A DNA stretch of 64,000 nucleotides from Apostichopus japonicus (GCF_037975245.1 NC_092578.1:9776359-9840358); one strand, 5' to 3'. Counted from the first letter of the stretch, positions 9,201-21,774 are shown. Made by a program: numbers and translations. The notes: generated from the letters alone by a model not told the origin.

Positions 9201-12200
9201 GTCAAATCCAAGTAGGTGTTTGTTATATCTATGGATAAAGCAATAAGACTATGATTAGTTTAAGGCCGGTGAAAGCATTTCATTAACTTCAAAGAACCAC
9301 ACTGGATAGTTTCAATAAACTACAGTTGCTCTTCTCACTCTAAATAGTTCATCTCAATCACAGTGAAAGCAAACAATAGTCAAAATCAAAATACTCAATA
9401 CAGCCTCAATCCTTATATGCAAATTAATCTGGGGTATGTACATCTGCCATAGACATGAGAATGGCCAAAATCTAAGTGTTGTATTTTGTTTTGCAAAGTT
9501 ACAGGAGCATCTCCAGAACTTAAACATCTGGTGAGAAAAATATAGTACTTCAACCACAGACAATTTAAAGAAGAATTTTGTGTTGATTGTGAGAGAATAT
9601 ATATATATATATATAATAGCAATATGAAATACCTAGTTTGCATTTCCAACTTCACATTTCCAACATGACTAAATACAGACAAAATGTTTTGTGCATAGTT
9701 TGATGCATTAATGGTAAATGTTAACAGATTATTAAAATGTTCAGAGAATCTCTCATATTTTACAGGAAAACAGGAATCCTCAGCCCAGGACTCAAGCAGT
9801 TTCATAGCAGATTTGCAAAGATCTAAACATACTTGGCATATATATATATTGATGTAATTGCTTCCAACTACTTCTTGGCTTGAGGATTCATCTCAAATGA
9901 TTCTTTCGAGATGTCCAAATTAGTTTGTATAATTTTTAGACTGAAATGTAATCAAGCAAACCAAAGTAATTCATTTTTTACTACTGAACAAGAAAACACT
10001 TGTTTGCTTTGATGATTGGCTCTCTGGTCATTTTGTACATTAGTTTCAGTTCTAAACAGAACCTGGATAGCAATATGGCAGAGGGGTAGTATTGTGGGCA
10101 ACAGTTTGAAGTGAAATATTTGACTCATAATGCACGTTAACCTCTTTCTTTGTGGGGAGAGGGGTGGATTTAGCAAACAATGCAAGGGAGGAATGGGTAG
10201 GGGAAGGGGTAAGTGGGTGAAATATTTTTGGGAGATGTTTAAAAAAAAAGCTAACCTTTGCCCATCTTTCTCTGCTAAACCTTGGTACTCTTGTCGTTTA
10301 TCCTGTGGAAATTCCTTCCACGTTTCCTTCAACAACACATCCAGGCTATCTTTATCCAAAGCTGGCATGCACTCAGAAACTGATGATCATTTGGATATCA
10401 ATTTAAAGAAAATGAAAAAAAATGAATAAATCATAGAAATATATTAGACTAATAAAATGACCATTGGGAATAACAAAAAAGAAAGAGTTTAACATTTTAT
10501 GAAGAGGTGTTATAAAGAATATACCTGCAACTGTGCAACATGTACATCATAACTGTTAAATGTACTAGCTGATTAGGGTACATTTGATGCATTAAGAAGA
10601 CTACCTTATAATACTAGCAAATTTATTTTGACCTAGAGTTGGTAGGTATTATCAATTTTTTTTTTTAAACTGCAGATCACAAAAATGTTTAAGTTGATGA
10701 CAAGTTTTATTTAAAACTGTCAAATTCCTTAATTTCCAAGGGGGTGAACAATTTGCAAATCAAACAGAATTAATGTATGTTTACATGCATGTGTTAAAAG
10801 TTTACTCTCATTGGGTTGGGACCCAGAACCCTGACATATAATTATCATCTCTTGAGACAAACAGTAAAACTTACCCTTTGGTGCATAGTCCTTCACAAAG
10901 TGTGAATATGCACCCTCTGGTCTTTTAAGTGGCGCCCCATTCACTAAATCAAATGAAGACCTAGGGAGCGAAGACATTCCATTGTCTCGGATACCGTTTG
11001 TAGTGTTGTTCTCTGATGCCTGGTCTAGCACCCCGAGTGAGTCCGGAATATTCCTATGTAATATGGCGACGAGTTTATCATGTTCTGACAAATCTTCTCT
11101 AACCGTAGTTTGTTTTGAAATCTCAACTTCTCCTGTTAAGCCTCTTCTAACACCTTCCAAAATTTGATCCAACCCATCCGTTTGCGAATTGGTCTTTGGA
11201 AGTGACGGCAAAGATGATCCAACAGTGTTACTGGAAAAGGCATAATTAGATATGCTTTCCTCTTCGTCTTCTTCTGCTATGGCCCCCAAGATATCCACTA
11301 TCGAGGTCTTATCATGTCCACCCACCCTGTTTTCTTCGTTTAATGGTGGATTTAAGGATACATTTCTACTGTCTTGATCAACCATTACTACATCCCCATT
11401 CCTTTTAGCTGTACCATTCTTAGAACACAAGACGTTCCCCATTTCTTCACGTCCTCTCTCTCTGTTATCCTTACTGCTTGGTACAAGGAGCATCACAGGT
11501 TCAACAGGATTTGTCTTGCTTCCTAAAACAACACCTTTGCTCCATTCATTGATGGTAACTATTCCCTCCTTGATCAAATCGGTTGACACCTTTGAACCAA
11601 TTTCCGTCTCCAAATGCTCTGAACTGCTCATTTCAGGCTTTGATGGATCCTTGTCAAGCTGGTTACAATAACCTAGTGATGTATCGCTAGACTTAAGATC
11701 TGTTACAAACTTTTGCCCTTCTTCTTCCTTATCTACTGACTGAGTTTCTCCAACAGAAACCTGAGAGTCCCTGAAGATGTCATCATCATCAAACAACTCA
11801 AAGGTTGGTTCTTCTCGTACTTCATTCAGAGTCTTTTGTTTGTTCTCCATTCGAGAGTTTTGGTCTTCCTTAGTCTCTGGTTTCTTAGGCAAATCTGTGT
11901 CCGATAAAGCTCCATTTCTACCGTTACAAGAACCCTCCTCCACTCCTTGATTTTCAGAGCTGTTTTCTAGTCTACTTAATGTCTCAATGCCGTTCTGCTC
12001 TTTGTCGGATTCTGCTCCCGTTTTATCGCAATCCTTCTTGTAAATGACTTTCAGTACTTGTGCAAGGCCTGTCAAAACAGCATCCTGCAACAAGTGCAAA
12101 AATAAAATCATTCTCATTCTAAGTAATAGATGTATGTGGTTTCAATAATTTACATGTTCCTAGTAATTATTACTTCATGAAACTTTCACCAATACAGAGT

Positions 12201-15200
12201 TCGCATCCCCCTCCCGACCCCCCCCCCCCCACTTAAAAAAACCTTTATTTCTTTTACAAAATCTTTGTATTCTGAATCTCATCATTCCTGGTGTAAGTTT
12301 GGTGGACTGGGGAAGCTTATTTAAACAATGTAACATTCATCATAAATAGAAAAACTATTCAACACTGTTGACATGAATACCCCAACAGAATATCTTGTTC
12401 TGTCATGGAGGTATCGTTGATTGAATGTAACCTATGTTAACAGGCTAAACCCTGGATTCTTCCAGGAAGTGGATCAATGAGTATGGGATCTGAGATGCCA
12501 CCATGGTAGATATTGTTCAACAGAACTTTACTTTCTAATCTTTATAATCTTTTTCTTGATTTATTCATGAAATGTGGTTCCTTTGGAAATTTTTGATTAG
12601 CTGTCAATGTTCTCTGTATTCAGATTTCATCAAATATTATTATCCTCTTTGAATTTAGTGAGTTAAATATTGTTCAGAAAAGAAACCCTTTTCCAGCTGA
12701 ATTGCTGTGGTGACATTATTGACTCTGCTATTGCCAGGTGCATTATAAACTAAATATCACCAAACTTGATAAATGTTTATCTCGGCAATATAAAATGCTA
12801 TCAGGATTGTTGGTTTGATGCAGATGCAGAAACTTCACAGCATTTTAGTTCAGTAAGCAACTTCAGCAACTGGAATGTTCCTTTCAGTCACTAGAATATC
12901 CCTTTCAGCCCCTGGAATATCCCTTTCTGTCCCTGGAATATCCCTTTCAGCCTCTGGAATATCCCTTTCAGTCCCTGGAATATCCCTTTCAGTCCCTGGA
13001 ATATCCCTTTCAGCCCCTGGAATATCCCTTTCAGCCCCTGGAATATCCCTTTCAGCCCCTGGAATATCCCTTTCAGCCCTTGGAATACTTTTCAGTCACT
13101 GGAATATCCCTTTCAGTCACTGGAATATCCCTTTCAGCCCCTGGAATATCCCTATCAGACACTGGAATATCCCTTCTTATAATCCCACCATTCACCAATT
13201 TACACACTCAACACTAATGAGATACCTGGGTCAGTTGGTTTCTTTCTTCCTTTGCTGAGCAAAAATAAATCTTCCTTTTAGCCTCTGAAGAAGATCCTGC
13301 TTGGATCAAAATGTCAGGCCAACTTACTTTTACACATTCTCTTACACAAGCTCTCTAGTGGATAAGCAGTTTGCTGACAGTTTTATTTTATTTTTATTTC
13401 AAAAATAAATAAATCAACTGTGCTAGTTTAGACAAACCTTGTTCTGCAAAAGCACTTTCCGTTTGTCTGGTTCTAGGTTGACGTCCACCGTTTCAATCGG
13501 TAGAATAAAATGTAAGCAGGCCGTCAGGTATCTGAATGTTGTAACACCCTCTGAATGACTCTGAAGAAATGACTGCCTCAGCAACTGTAAGGAGAGATCA
13601 AACAATGTTATAATGGATTAAAGTATCCCTATAATACTAACTTCAACAAGATGAGATTAGTTTAGCTCAGTGAAACTAAAGCTTTATGAAGCCGATTAGT
13701 TTAAGCTCAGTGAATCTGAACTTTTAGGAAGCCAACTGGAGATCCTCTGAAACCTATCCTTGAAATACTACTAGATGGACACTGGCTGATATCAAGCGTT
13801 CTCTTTTCGATCGGTTTCGGAGCGTACAAGTGTCACGTCCGTTCCTCCTGTCAAGACTGTAACTTCAATGAACTCATCAGGGCAAGAGTGTACTTCAGTA
13901 TCTGAATCTTACCAAGGTTATTAATGTGTAAGTTAGAGGGTGTGACGTAAATAAACAATTTGTTAACAGCTTTTTCTCTCTATAATTTTAGCAATGCTTA
14001 CATGAATATCACCAAAGGAATAAAAAAGTTTGTAAGATTATCGAATCTAATGACTTCTTTAATATATATTCTTAAACACATTTGAATATTGGACACTATG
14101 CCAACCAATCATGCTTTCAATTGGTAATTCCAGAAAGTAAATAAATAAGATCTTTTTCAATGACCCTATTGTTTTTGAGGGTGTAGTGTTAATCAATGGT
14201 AGAATTCACTCATTTTGAAGCAATTTTTGTAATATTTCCAAAGGAGAATGTTTTTTAAGTTTGTGGTTCCAACTCTGCTCTACATTCCTAAACTAATTTC
14301 TAATGGACAAAGTGTAACCTGACTAGTACGAGATTCATCTTTATAACATTTGCGGAAAAATCGTCAAACTCAGTGCTCATGACCTGATGTTCATTAGACC
14401 AACTGTCAGAAAACTATGGGGGGAAATATTTTGGCGAGTGTTGAAAAACTTATTACAGTTCTTGGAGCTTGATGACAGAAATCTATAAGTTATTTTCTCA
14501 CATCAAGGCCGTAAATGCAAGCTAGCTTTCATACATTCTGAGCATCGATTCTCATGGGTGGGTTTGGGGGGGGGGGGTTGATGGGTTGTGGCTCAGTCCT
14601 CATGGAAGATCCTGAGTTGTGGGTTTAAAGTTTGTGGTCCTTTACATTAGACTGCAAACTTTACAGAACATGACCAAGTTTGACTATGGTCCATGAAAAA
14701 TGATCATATCAAAAGTTGCTCCAACTTGTTCTGATTGGACGACAGGGTATTTCTTTGTCATCCAGTGTAACTAAACTATACAACAGTAAAAGCAATAATT
14801 CATGTTCACAAAAGCTGACAAGTAACTATTAAACTATATCTGAAGTTCTTTATTCAAAAATTGTGTACTTTGTACCAACCCTTTGTCTGAGAAACAAATT
14901 ATAGCAAAGTTTGAACATCTACAACCTTTGTGCTGAATACATTTCACTACGTTTATTCAAGACAGTGGAATATACACACCAAATTCAATGGACTGCTATA
15001 GATAAAGTGATTTACTTTTATTTATTTGGTGTTAAAGCTTATTTGTTGTTATTTGCTGTTAAATTTATTTGGCATTAAAGCTAGCTGTTATCTTGACTTT
15101 GTCACAATCTTGCAGTATCATACTCGTAAGTTGAAGGACAGATTTAATCTAGTTATTTCAGTCAACTAACATCGAAACGGAAACAAAGAAACTAGATACA

Positions 15201-18200
15201 TGTGTGAAAAGGTTGCGAAAGAACAATAAAACTTATTATATTATTACATCAGCCGACCAACATCCAAACTAGAATAAATATACCAACTCCATGTTAGATT
15301 TGGGGGGGGGGGGTCAACATATAAGTATGTATAACATGACATAATCAGACACTAGGCAAAACAAAATGCAAAACAGAGAAAATAAAAAACAATGTAATAA
15401 AATCAATGATGATTATTACCCGTTCAGCTTCTTTAAACTGGACTGGTCTTTTATTGATATATATCCAACACCTGTCATTGGAATGGACTCTTCCAACTAG
15501 TTGAAGATCGCTTCCCGCTTTTGGCAAAAACCCGTTGATAGTCACCTGTAAATAAACATATCCACAATTTTAAACATAAACAGTGTCTTGCTTGTATTGG
15601 ATCTGCTCTCCCATTGATTTTATCGTTACAAGGAAGTTAACGATGAGAATATTGAAGATAAACTACACAGGAAATGGGGAAAGCTCAAGCATTGACAAAA
15701 CAAGAGAAGAATGAAAACACAGATGTATCTGTTACTTATCATCTATTTTCAACAACACCTATGACTTTTGCAAGTGAGCATGTGAGGTTTTTGAGTCTGT
15801 TTCTGATAATCATTGAATTCATATTACATATTTAAGACCATGAGTGAGGTGATATCTCCAACTCTCAGTTCTTGAGACATGAAATGAATTCAGGATCTCT
15901 TGGGCAGCTTAATGTAATAGCCAGGAATGGCATAAATTTAGCCTAAGAAACGTAAATTACACCAAATTTGAAAAGTTCCAAAATATTTTGACTGTAACTT
16001 AATAATAAAAAATTGGCTAAATCAAGGTAATGGACTACCTTGATGGGATTTTAACATAGAAAAGCATTTAATAAAATGACCCACATCAACTTAAAAAATT
16101 GCTTTTAATGGATGGTTTGTGTACTTCTAATTATTTTTCTGATTTAGTCTTATAGCAGTTTTTGAGTTCATATTTTTGTAACATTTTGGACATGCCTATG
16201 CACATATCATGAATATTGAGAACGTTCCTTTTGAATAATAAAGAGACTGCACAAAAAAATTCATTAATTTTAGGATTATTCATAGTCTGTCTCGGGTTGG
16301 CCCAATGATAACTTACATTGAGTGTTACTACATACTACAGTAGCTTTGGTAAACTTTGGAAATTAAGGACTAACCTCAAAAGCTGTTTCCCCTCAGAATC
16401 ACAACAAATTTCTTAATGGTATTATTCTTAAGATGGGTGTTACACCTTTTGAAATAAAGTATGATTTCCATTGTAATGTAATATATAAAATGAGAAAGAA
16501 ATTGATATTATTTTGTTGACTGCTTATGGTTTTAGTTTACTCTTACCCCTGTATCATTATCATGATCCTCAACAGATTGACTTCCTGTGGGTTTAGGGAA
16601 CACTCACCCCTGTATCATTATCATGATGGTCCACAGCTTCCATCTGATTCATGACACTGGATCCGACGATATTCAAAAGGGCGACCTTGCAGGATGGAAC
16701 TTTATTCTTTTGCCAAACCAACTTCTTATTATGACTGAGAGCAAATCGCACGCCTGGGTTGACATAGCCGTAACACATCAGTAAATCCTCCACTTTCTTT
16801 AATTCTTCTTTCTTTCTCCTTGAACTACTGTAGAACTGTCTTCTCACTGGTACATTCTTAAAGAGATGAGTGGATGTCACTGTAGTGCCTAGGAAATCAA
16901 ATATCAAGCTGAATAGTGAAATCTATTACTTAAAAACAAACATGACACATCTTCAAAGGAGATGTTGATTAAGTCTGTAGCTTTTGAGATGGTTGTTAAC
17001 AATTTTCATTTCTCTTCTACAAACTGTTTTACTCTTCTACAAACTGTTTTAATTTTGAATTATTTCCAGTTTCATATTTTTATTGTTGATTTATACTAGT
17101 GTTGAAAATGTTTTTTATTGTTAGTATGTTTAAGTCTCATTATGTTATACTTTTTACCTTGTAGCAGCTTGAGTTTGGTTTGCATTGTAAGGGGCTTTAT
17201 AAATCTAAATTATTATTATTACAGATGAGGGGTGTGTATTTCAGCCATTATTATGAAGCCCATAAGCTATTATTCATTAAGGTTGTTTTTGATGAGATAT
17301 GCAACTCCTTGGACTGCTCTCTTATTATTGAAGTGACGGCAGAATCCAATGTGACTTACACAGGATATAAAACTATTGAACTGGAAGACATGATAACATG
17401 TTAATCGTATTAGACCAATTTTTACAACTGTTACAACAGGTCAACTTTAAGGTAAAGATGACATTCAAACCTTTAGATACATACCATTACCAAGATGGGA
17501 AGGTTTTGATGAAGAAACCAATCCACTGTGATCCAGTGTATGAACACGACTAATACCATCTTCCTTCCGTTTGGTTGTTATGGATACATCTGAGATGGCA
17601 CACAGGGAAGCCAACGCCTCACCCCGGAACCCATAGGATGTGACACTAATCAGGTCGCTGAAATCTTTCAGCTTCGATGTATAATGTCTTTGACCCATCA
17701 AAGGTACATCCCTACTTGATATCCCGGCACCATTATCTCTAACTTCGATCCTATCAAGACCAAAGTTATCCTACAGATTGAAATAAACCGTTGAATAACA
17801 CAGATCCTAAGTTACAATCGTACATTACATCGATCCATCACAACTGTTCCCCAAGATAATACAACGTCAAAAACATCACCCAGTTTGCAGTTGTCCTTAG
17901 TCTTTACTTAATTTTAAGATGATAACTTGATCCAGTCTTCTTTTCCATTTATATGTAACTGGAGATCAGCCAGTGCATGACAAGGATCTTAGACAACAAA
18001 TTGATAATTCAATGTAGCTTAAAAGAATATTACAATACTGTACCTGGACCTTGAGCATTACTGCTGTACATTGTGGTTCCATATTACTAACACACAATGA
18101 AAATCAACAAATTGCAATCATGTCATCTTTCATATCGACTCTAGTTCAGGACACTTTAAAGCTAAAAGTCTTATATTAAAGCATAGACAGATTTTAGTCA

Positions 18201-18680
18201 TAACTGTTCGCAGCATCTGAGAAGCAACGTTTTACTACCCTTTTTCCATTTCAATTAAGGAACATTAAGTACACAGCCATTTGTATTTTCAATACACTGT
18301 TGGATGGAAAAATTTGTTTACTTACGATAATGCATCCAAACACCAAGCCATCGACACAACTCATTATATTTCTTTACATAAATTTTTAACGCAATTTCGT
18401 GTTTCTGTAATATGAAAGGTGCAGTGAAGTTAACTTCAAACAATATTTCAATAAAACTAGAATAACATACATCTATGATGGGCAAGTACACACCGTAGGG
18501 TTTAGAATTTAAGCTGTCATATTTTTAATCTTAAATGAACAGTACCAATTTAACTTCCACACTATCAGCTCCAGCATCTAAAGAATTTTCCAGCAACTCC
18601 TTTACAGCATTCAGCACAGATGTGATCACTTGCGCACTGGAAAGAAGACGAACTGTTTGTTCTGTGAGCTGTTGCATCAT
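6120..18680 (-). CDS. PMS1: PMS1 (MutL homologue, GHKL ATPase with HMG box), partial multi-exon gene
   Basis: PMS1 pairs with MLH1 to form MutL-beta in the nucleus; its role in mismatch repair is minor or unclear. Ten exons join in phase: 18680-18546, 17770-17485, 16888-16608, 15545-15420, 13584-13438, 12084-10875, 10361-10256, 9228-9114, 8253-8096, 6209-6120 (about 884 codons; human PMS1 is 932 residues). The N-terminal GHKL ATPase has [20 protein letters not shown] and [11 protein letters not shown]. The transducer domain ends [18 protein letters not shown] long acidic low-complexity linker follows, then an HMG box split over three exons ([17 protein letters not shown] / [18 protein letters not shown] / YNKHLLGFD), then [11 protein letters not shown] of the C-terminal domain. 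The HMG box distinguishes PMS1 from MLH1, PMS2 and MLH3. The segment before AEETVLF and the final conserved exons were not found. Either of two adjacent ATGs could start it; the second (18677) matches human spacing. Confidence 0.93.
6976..7922. repeat. ~318-bp tandem repeat, three copies, in a PMS1 intron
   Basis: Three head-to-tail copies, marked by 'cagtaatgatgagggagtaat' words near 6979, 7299 and 7614, spaced about 320 and 315 bp. The first two units are close to identical; the last is cut short and diverged. Each copy contains a G run of varying length. Non-coding. Confidence 0.85.
8096..8253 (-). CDS. PMS1: PMS1 exon after the HMG box
   Basis: Acceptor ttttaag before 8253, donor gtgagt after 8096. 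It encodes [17 protein letters not shown] and, later, [14 protein letters not shown], aligning with SNQPKLDELLQSQIEKRR ... VQIPFSMKNLK of human PMS1. Enters in phase 0, leaves in phase 2. Confidence 0.85.
8655..8990. repeat. ~60-bp tandem repeat, about six copies
   Basis: Unit contains AATGTCAATGTCACACATAG, then GTGTTGTACTTATAATGAAG. About six diverged copies lie in the PMS1 intron before the 9114-9228 exon. Confidence 0.8.
9114..9228 (-). CDS. PMS1: PMS1 exon: end of HMG box
   Basis: Acceptor ccatag before 9228, donor gtaatt after 9114. It encodes (R)[17 protein letters not shown] and ends [11 protein letters not shown], continuing the third helix of the HMG box and a basic tail that could be a nuclear localisation signal. 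This exon is too short and atypical to show as a long open frame; splice phase (2 in, 0 out) supports it. Confidence 0.88.
10256..10361 (-). CDS. PMS1: PMS1 exon: HMG box helix 2
   Basis: Encodes [18 protein letters not shown] and [17 protein letters not shown]. Acceptor gcatgccag before 10361, chosen because it restores phase with the preceding PK codons; donor gttagc after 10256. The motif is the W-K-x-LP-x-(E/D)-K-x-x-Y pattern of HMG boxes. Confidence 0.9.
10875..12084 (-). CDS. PMS1: PMS1 large exon: linker and start of HMG box
   Basis: 1210-bp exon from [18 protein letters not shown] to [18 protein letters not shown]. The first ~20 residues finish the MutL transducer domain. The following ~360 residues are acidic, Ser/Asn-rich and probably disordered, as in other PMS1 proteins. 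The end begins the HMG box. Acceptor ttgcag, donor gtaag. Confidence 0.93.
12871..13176. repeat. 21-bp minisatellite, about 14 copies
   Basis: Unit GGAATATCCCTTTCAGCCCCT (one base longer than 20, with CCCCT/TCCCT/TCACT variants) repeats almost without gaps in the intron upstream of the large PMS1 exon. Because 21 is a multiple of three, the plus strand gives a seven-residue repeat frame, which is an artefact. A hammerhead-like motif lies about 100 bp downstream. Confidence 0.92.
13281..13320 (+). ncRNA. Degenerate hammerhead-ribozyme-like motif (copy A)
   Basis: Stem I arms GCCT (13281-13284) and AGGC (13316-13319) enclose CTGAAGA, a stem II of GATCC/GGATC with loop TGCTT, then AAAAT and GTC. 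This has hammerhead order (core 1, stem II, core 2, NUH, stem I). Two faults make it probably inactive: the G of the conserved GAAA is A here (13308), and there is an extra A beside stem II. A near-identical motif at 60,394-60,433 keeps that G. Confidence 0.5.
13438..13584 (-). CDS. PMS1: PMS1 exon: transducer domain end
   Basis: Encodes [19 protein letters not shown] to [17 protein letters not shown]. The DVNLxPDKxxVLLQN motif is the conserved end of the MutL N-terminal region. Acceptor cttacag, donor gtttgt; phase 0 at both ends. Confidence 0.93.
15420..15545 (-). CDS. PMS1: PMS1 exon: transducer domain
   Basis: Encodes [19 protein letters not shown] and [20 protein letters not shown]. The NKRPV motif is conserved among MutL proteins. 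Acceptor ttacag, donor gtaata, phase 0 at both ends. Confidence 0.93.
16608..16888 (-). CDS. PMS1: PMS1 exon: ATPase/transducer junction
   Basis: Encodes [20 protein letters not shown] and continues to [12 protein letters not shown]. GTTVxxxxLFxNxPVRRxF is a signature MutL block. Acceptor ttcctag, donor gtgagt. Confidence 0.95.
17150..17222 (+). mobile_element. 3'-end fragment of a LINE-type element
   Basis: Plus-strand 'GGGGCTTTATAAATCTAAA' followed by TTATTATTATTA resembles the 3' end of the LINE at the start of the window (GCGCTATATAAAT + TTATTATTA). It is probably a 5'-truncated insertion in a PMS1 intron; its upstream extent is unclear. Confidence 0.45.
17485..17770 (-). CDS. PMS1: PMS1 exon: GHKL ATPase motifs II-III
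   Basis: Encodes [17 protein letters not shown] through [18 protein letters not shown] to [10 protein letters not shown]. It includes the DNGAGI nucleotide-binding loop and the GFRGEAL lid characteristic of MutL. Acceptor tctgtag, donor gtatgt. Confidence 0.95.
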
Positions 18681-18709
18681 TGCTCTACATGGAGCTGCAT
18701 TTGAAAGGC
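18546..18709 (-). CDS. PMS1: PMS1 first coding exon
   Basis: Acceptor cttttcccag precedes 18709, so at least one upstream 5' non-coding exon exists. Start codons at 18680 and 18677 give [17 protein letters not shown], then [20 protein letters not shown]. The catalytic glutamate and the magnesium-binding asparagine of the GHKL fold are present in [12 protein letters not shown]. Donor gtactg. Confidence 0.93.
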
Positions 18710-19729
18710 CTGGGAAAAGAATGAGGAAACATGCTATTATCAATTGTTACAGGATATGCAATGTAGCTTGGTTAATGGAAAAACTTGATCAAGTTCATGA
18801 TATATAGCCTAAGTGAGTCTTATTGGTTGCAACCAACCATCTTTATACTTTTCCATTTGCTGCTTTTAGAATTGATTCAGTTTTGCTGTCACTTCCAATG
18901 TGCATGCCAATAACACAAAAAGTATATACACAATATCTTAGGTTCTTTTAGTTTAAAAAGAATATAGGTTTGCCAGATTGGAAAATGGCATATAAATGAC
19001 TGTAATGACATGGCCTGCTGCTTAATAAATAACAGCTATGATGCTCACTTTGTCATGAATCATATTAACCCATCTATGCTGGAGGTAAGCAATTGATATG
19101 AAGTCAACATGACACTCACTAACTCACTACATATTAAATTTTACAGATTAAGTGTCTGCTCTATTGCAACTACCCATAATTGATGGTCAGAGGAGAAATC
19201 TACAGTACTTTTTTGTAAAAAGAAATCTGCCAGCAATTTTTATTATAGGCTAAGTATTTGAAGTTAGTGAAGGCAAGTCATTGTTGATGGTATAAGTTCA
19301 GGAGTTATGATAGCAAAAATAATATGCTAACACAAACTTGGCTAAACACATAGGGTCTATGTCAACTAAAGTTAAGACCAGATTAGATATTAACTGTATG
19401 CCTGCCTTCAGATTATTGTAGGAACTGTAATTTGTGACACTTGAACTACTGTACATAACAGAACGTACCTTAATCCTAAATCCATGACAAAATATGGTAT
19501 ATCAATAGACATTGTCAAATCAAAGATTTGACCAACAGGCCGGGACTTTTAATGGGCCTGATTTCCACATATATATACAAAGTCTGGGTTTTGTATTGTA
19601 TACACATGTAGCTATCATGTTGCAATGGTTTTAAATGTGTGGCTAGAATAGCAGATCTATGCCATTATCATCATGATATAGGCCTAGCCTATATGGAATA
19701 CTAGCAGTTGGTCTAATATTTAGCCCGGG

Positions 19730-20041
19730 TCCAATTAAAATCAAAGTGGCTATTCTTACGACTAGTCGTAAGAATACTTTATAAATACGCATGCGCAGTT
19801 GCTTTAACGTGGCTATTTTTACAACTAGGAGTACTATTTTTATGACTAGGAATAACAATAATTTCCAGTTAGGGTTAAGGTTAGGGTTAGGGCTAGTGTT
19901 TAGGGTTATGGTTAGGGTTACCCCCACTACATGCCCAGTTGCTTTATTTACTTTACTGCGCTTGAATTCACCAATGTCGTAAGAATAGTTTATAAATAAT
20001 TGTTACGACTAGTCGTAAGAATAGCCACGGCCAATTAAAAT
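19730..20041. mobile_element. Palindrome-ended element with telomere-like repeats
   Basis: Both ends carry TGGCTATTCTTACGACTAG (left, minus one base at the right) running into its own reverse complement, so each terminus is a near-perfect 22-bp palindrome around CGACTAGTCG. The two termini are also inverted relative to each other. GTCGTAAGAATA followed by TTTATAAAT recurs just inside both ends. Between them, 19,866-19,921 holds degenerate TTAGGG repeats. CCAATTAAAAT flanks both sides (near 19,730 and 20,031) and may be a target duplication, though separated from the ends by a few bases. Confidence 0.6.
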
Positions 20042-21774
20042 ACACTGAAGACTTTGGAGTGTTAAATTTATCTCATTGTTGAATGGTGCAATGTGTTGAC
20101 AAAATACCCATTATTGGCTACATTGCACTTATATAATTAGAAGGAACTCTTAAGTAATTTTTGTAGTATCTTCGGGGGAAATGGTGCCTACTATGGCTTG
20201 TGCAGTCTACTAAGAAACTGTGGAATATGTCTTTGGTATTTACTTGGAAAGTTTGGACGGAATTTAAAAAATTGGCTAATCTATCCTTTGTTTTAAAGCA
20301 AATATACCAAGTAGGCCTATAAAGTATAACATTAAAGTCCTAGGAAGAACAAGTTGGGATATTTCTTTTCATTATTTACATTGACACAAACAGTGTAGCT
20401 CAATATAAGCACACACAACAAATTACTTGATTAGCCTAGGCTAGTGATGATTTGGACCAATGGGCCTAGGCTAGCTTTACAAATTTACATCATCGTTCAA
20501 CTTCACATTGGCTTGCTTATCTTTATTAAAATACTAGGCCTAGCTAGGGGCCTAGCCTACTGTAGTGAGGGAATGTAGGACTATGCCTTACATACTGTTG
20601 CTATCCTACAACAGTACACAAATGTCACAAGGTAAGGCCACAATATGGCAGCAAACTCGAATTAGTGTAGGCCTAACCTTATGCCTAGGCCTAGTTGGGA
20701 AGTTAGTTTAGTTTAGTAGAAAAAAAAGATCAGGAGGGACACTCAAGTTGGGATTCCTTTCATAGTTAGAACACGGATCTGGGCAAGGCCTAACGAATGC
20801 TACGCCAGGCAAAAGGGTTTGACTTAGCTTAGTTGGGTTTAGTCCCTCCCCCCCCCCCGCCTCTTTTCTACTGTTCAAAAGATACAAGGCCATTCGTAGA
20901 TACTGTGAATGTGATGAGGCTAATCTTGGCTTAGCCTAGGACGTGGTTGTTCAGTGAAGTGTGTATACCGGTTCCACGATACAAGCATACCTCGCGTATA
21001 TCTACTGTATGCCTAGGCTAAATGATTTTTGGTTTGGGGAATATTAAAACGAAAGAGTCGAATGCACCAACACCGCTTAGTCTAGGCCAAAAAGTTTCAA
21101 TTTTAAGTATCTTGGATATTACAAAACGGATTTTTGAATGTTCCGATCTACCTTGGTCGTGGAACTTGCGGAAAGTCTAAGAAAATAGTGCGGTAATCTC
21201 TTCTGCTCAGTTTATATCGCATCAAGGGATTTTCGTCGTTTGAATTCAGCGCAGCCTACGCGCGTAATTAAGTTCAGCTTCATATATATATATACTGTAT
21301 TGACAATATACGTAAAGCTCTGCATAAGCTATTCTATTCGTGATATAATGAAATAGCGCCTCCAAGTTGTGAAAGTTTACTCTGAAGAGCAACTTTGGGA
21401 AACATGGTGTTGCCATCCTATTCGAATGCCTGCGTAGAGTTGGATATCGTTTTCACCACATATATAAATGCAGGAGACACCGACGACCATTTTACTGCCT
21501 ACTATATGCTAAGATACCATGGGACTTCACGGGGATGTAGGAGGGGTGTAGAACCCACAGAAATCCAAATTTCCCTCGTTTCAGAGTGACGGTGTTGGGA
21601 AAAGCTTGTGGTTTGTCAAACTAGTAAAAGCATTTGTCAACTTTGTCAAGAACATGTAAATCTTGTTGGGTCGATGTTGCATCCAGGCTGTTGGGTAGAT
21701 TTATGAACGTACTGTTTTCGGGAAGGAATTAGTATGATTTCTGAGTACATGTAGAATTATGATAAGTTTACGAA

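Noticed and set aside
12871-13258. 127-codon frame of seven-residue ISLSAPG-type repeats
   Set aside because: It is the translation of a 21-bp minisatellite; the period is a multiple of three, so any frame stays open. It lies in a PMS1 intron with no splice or promoter support.
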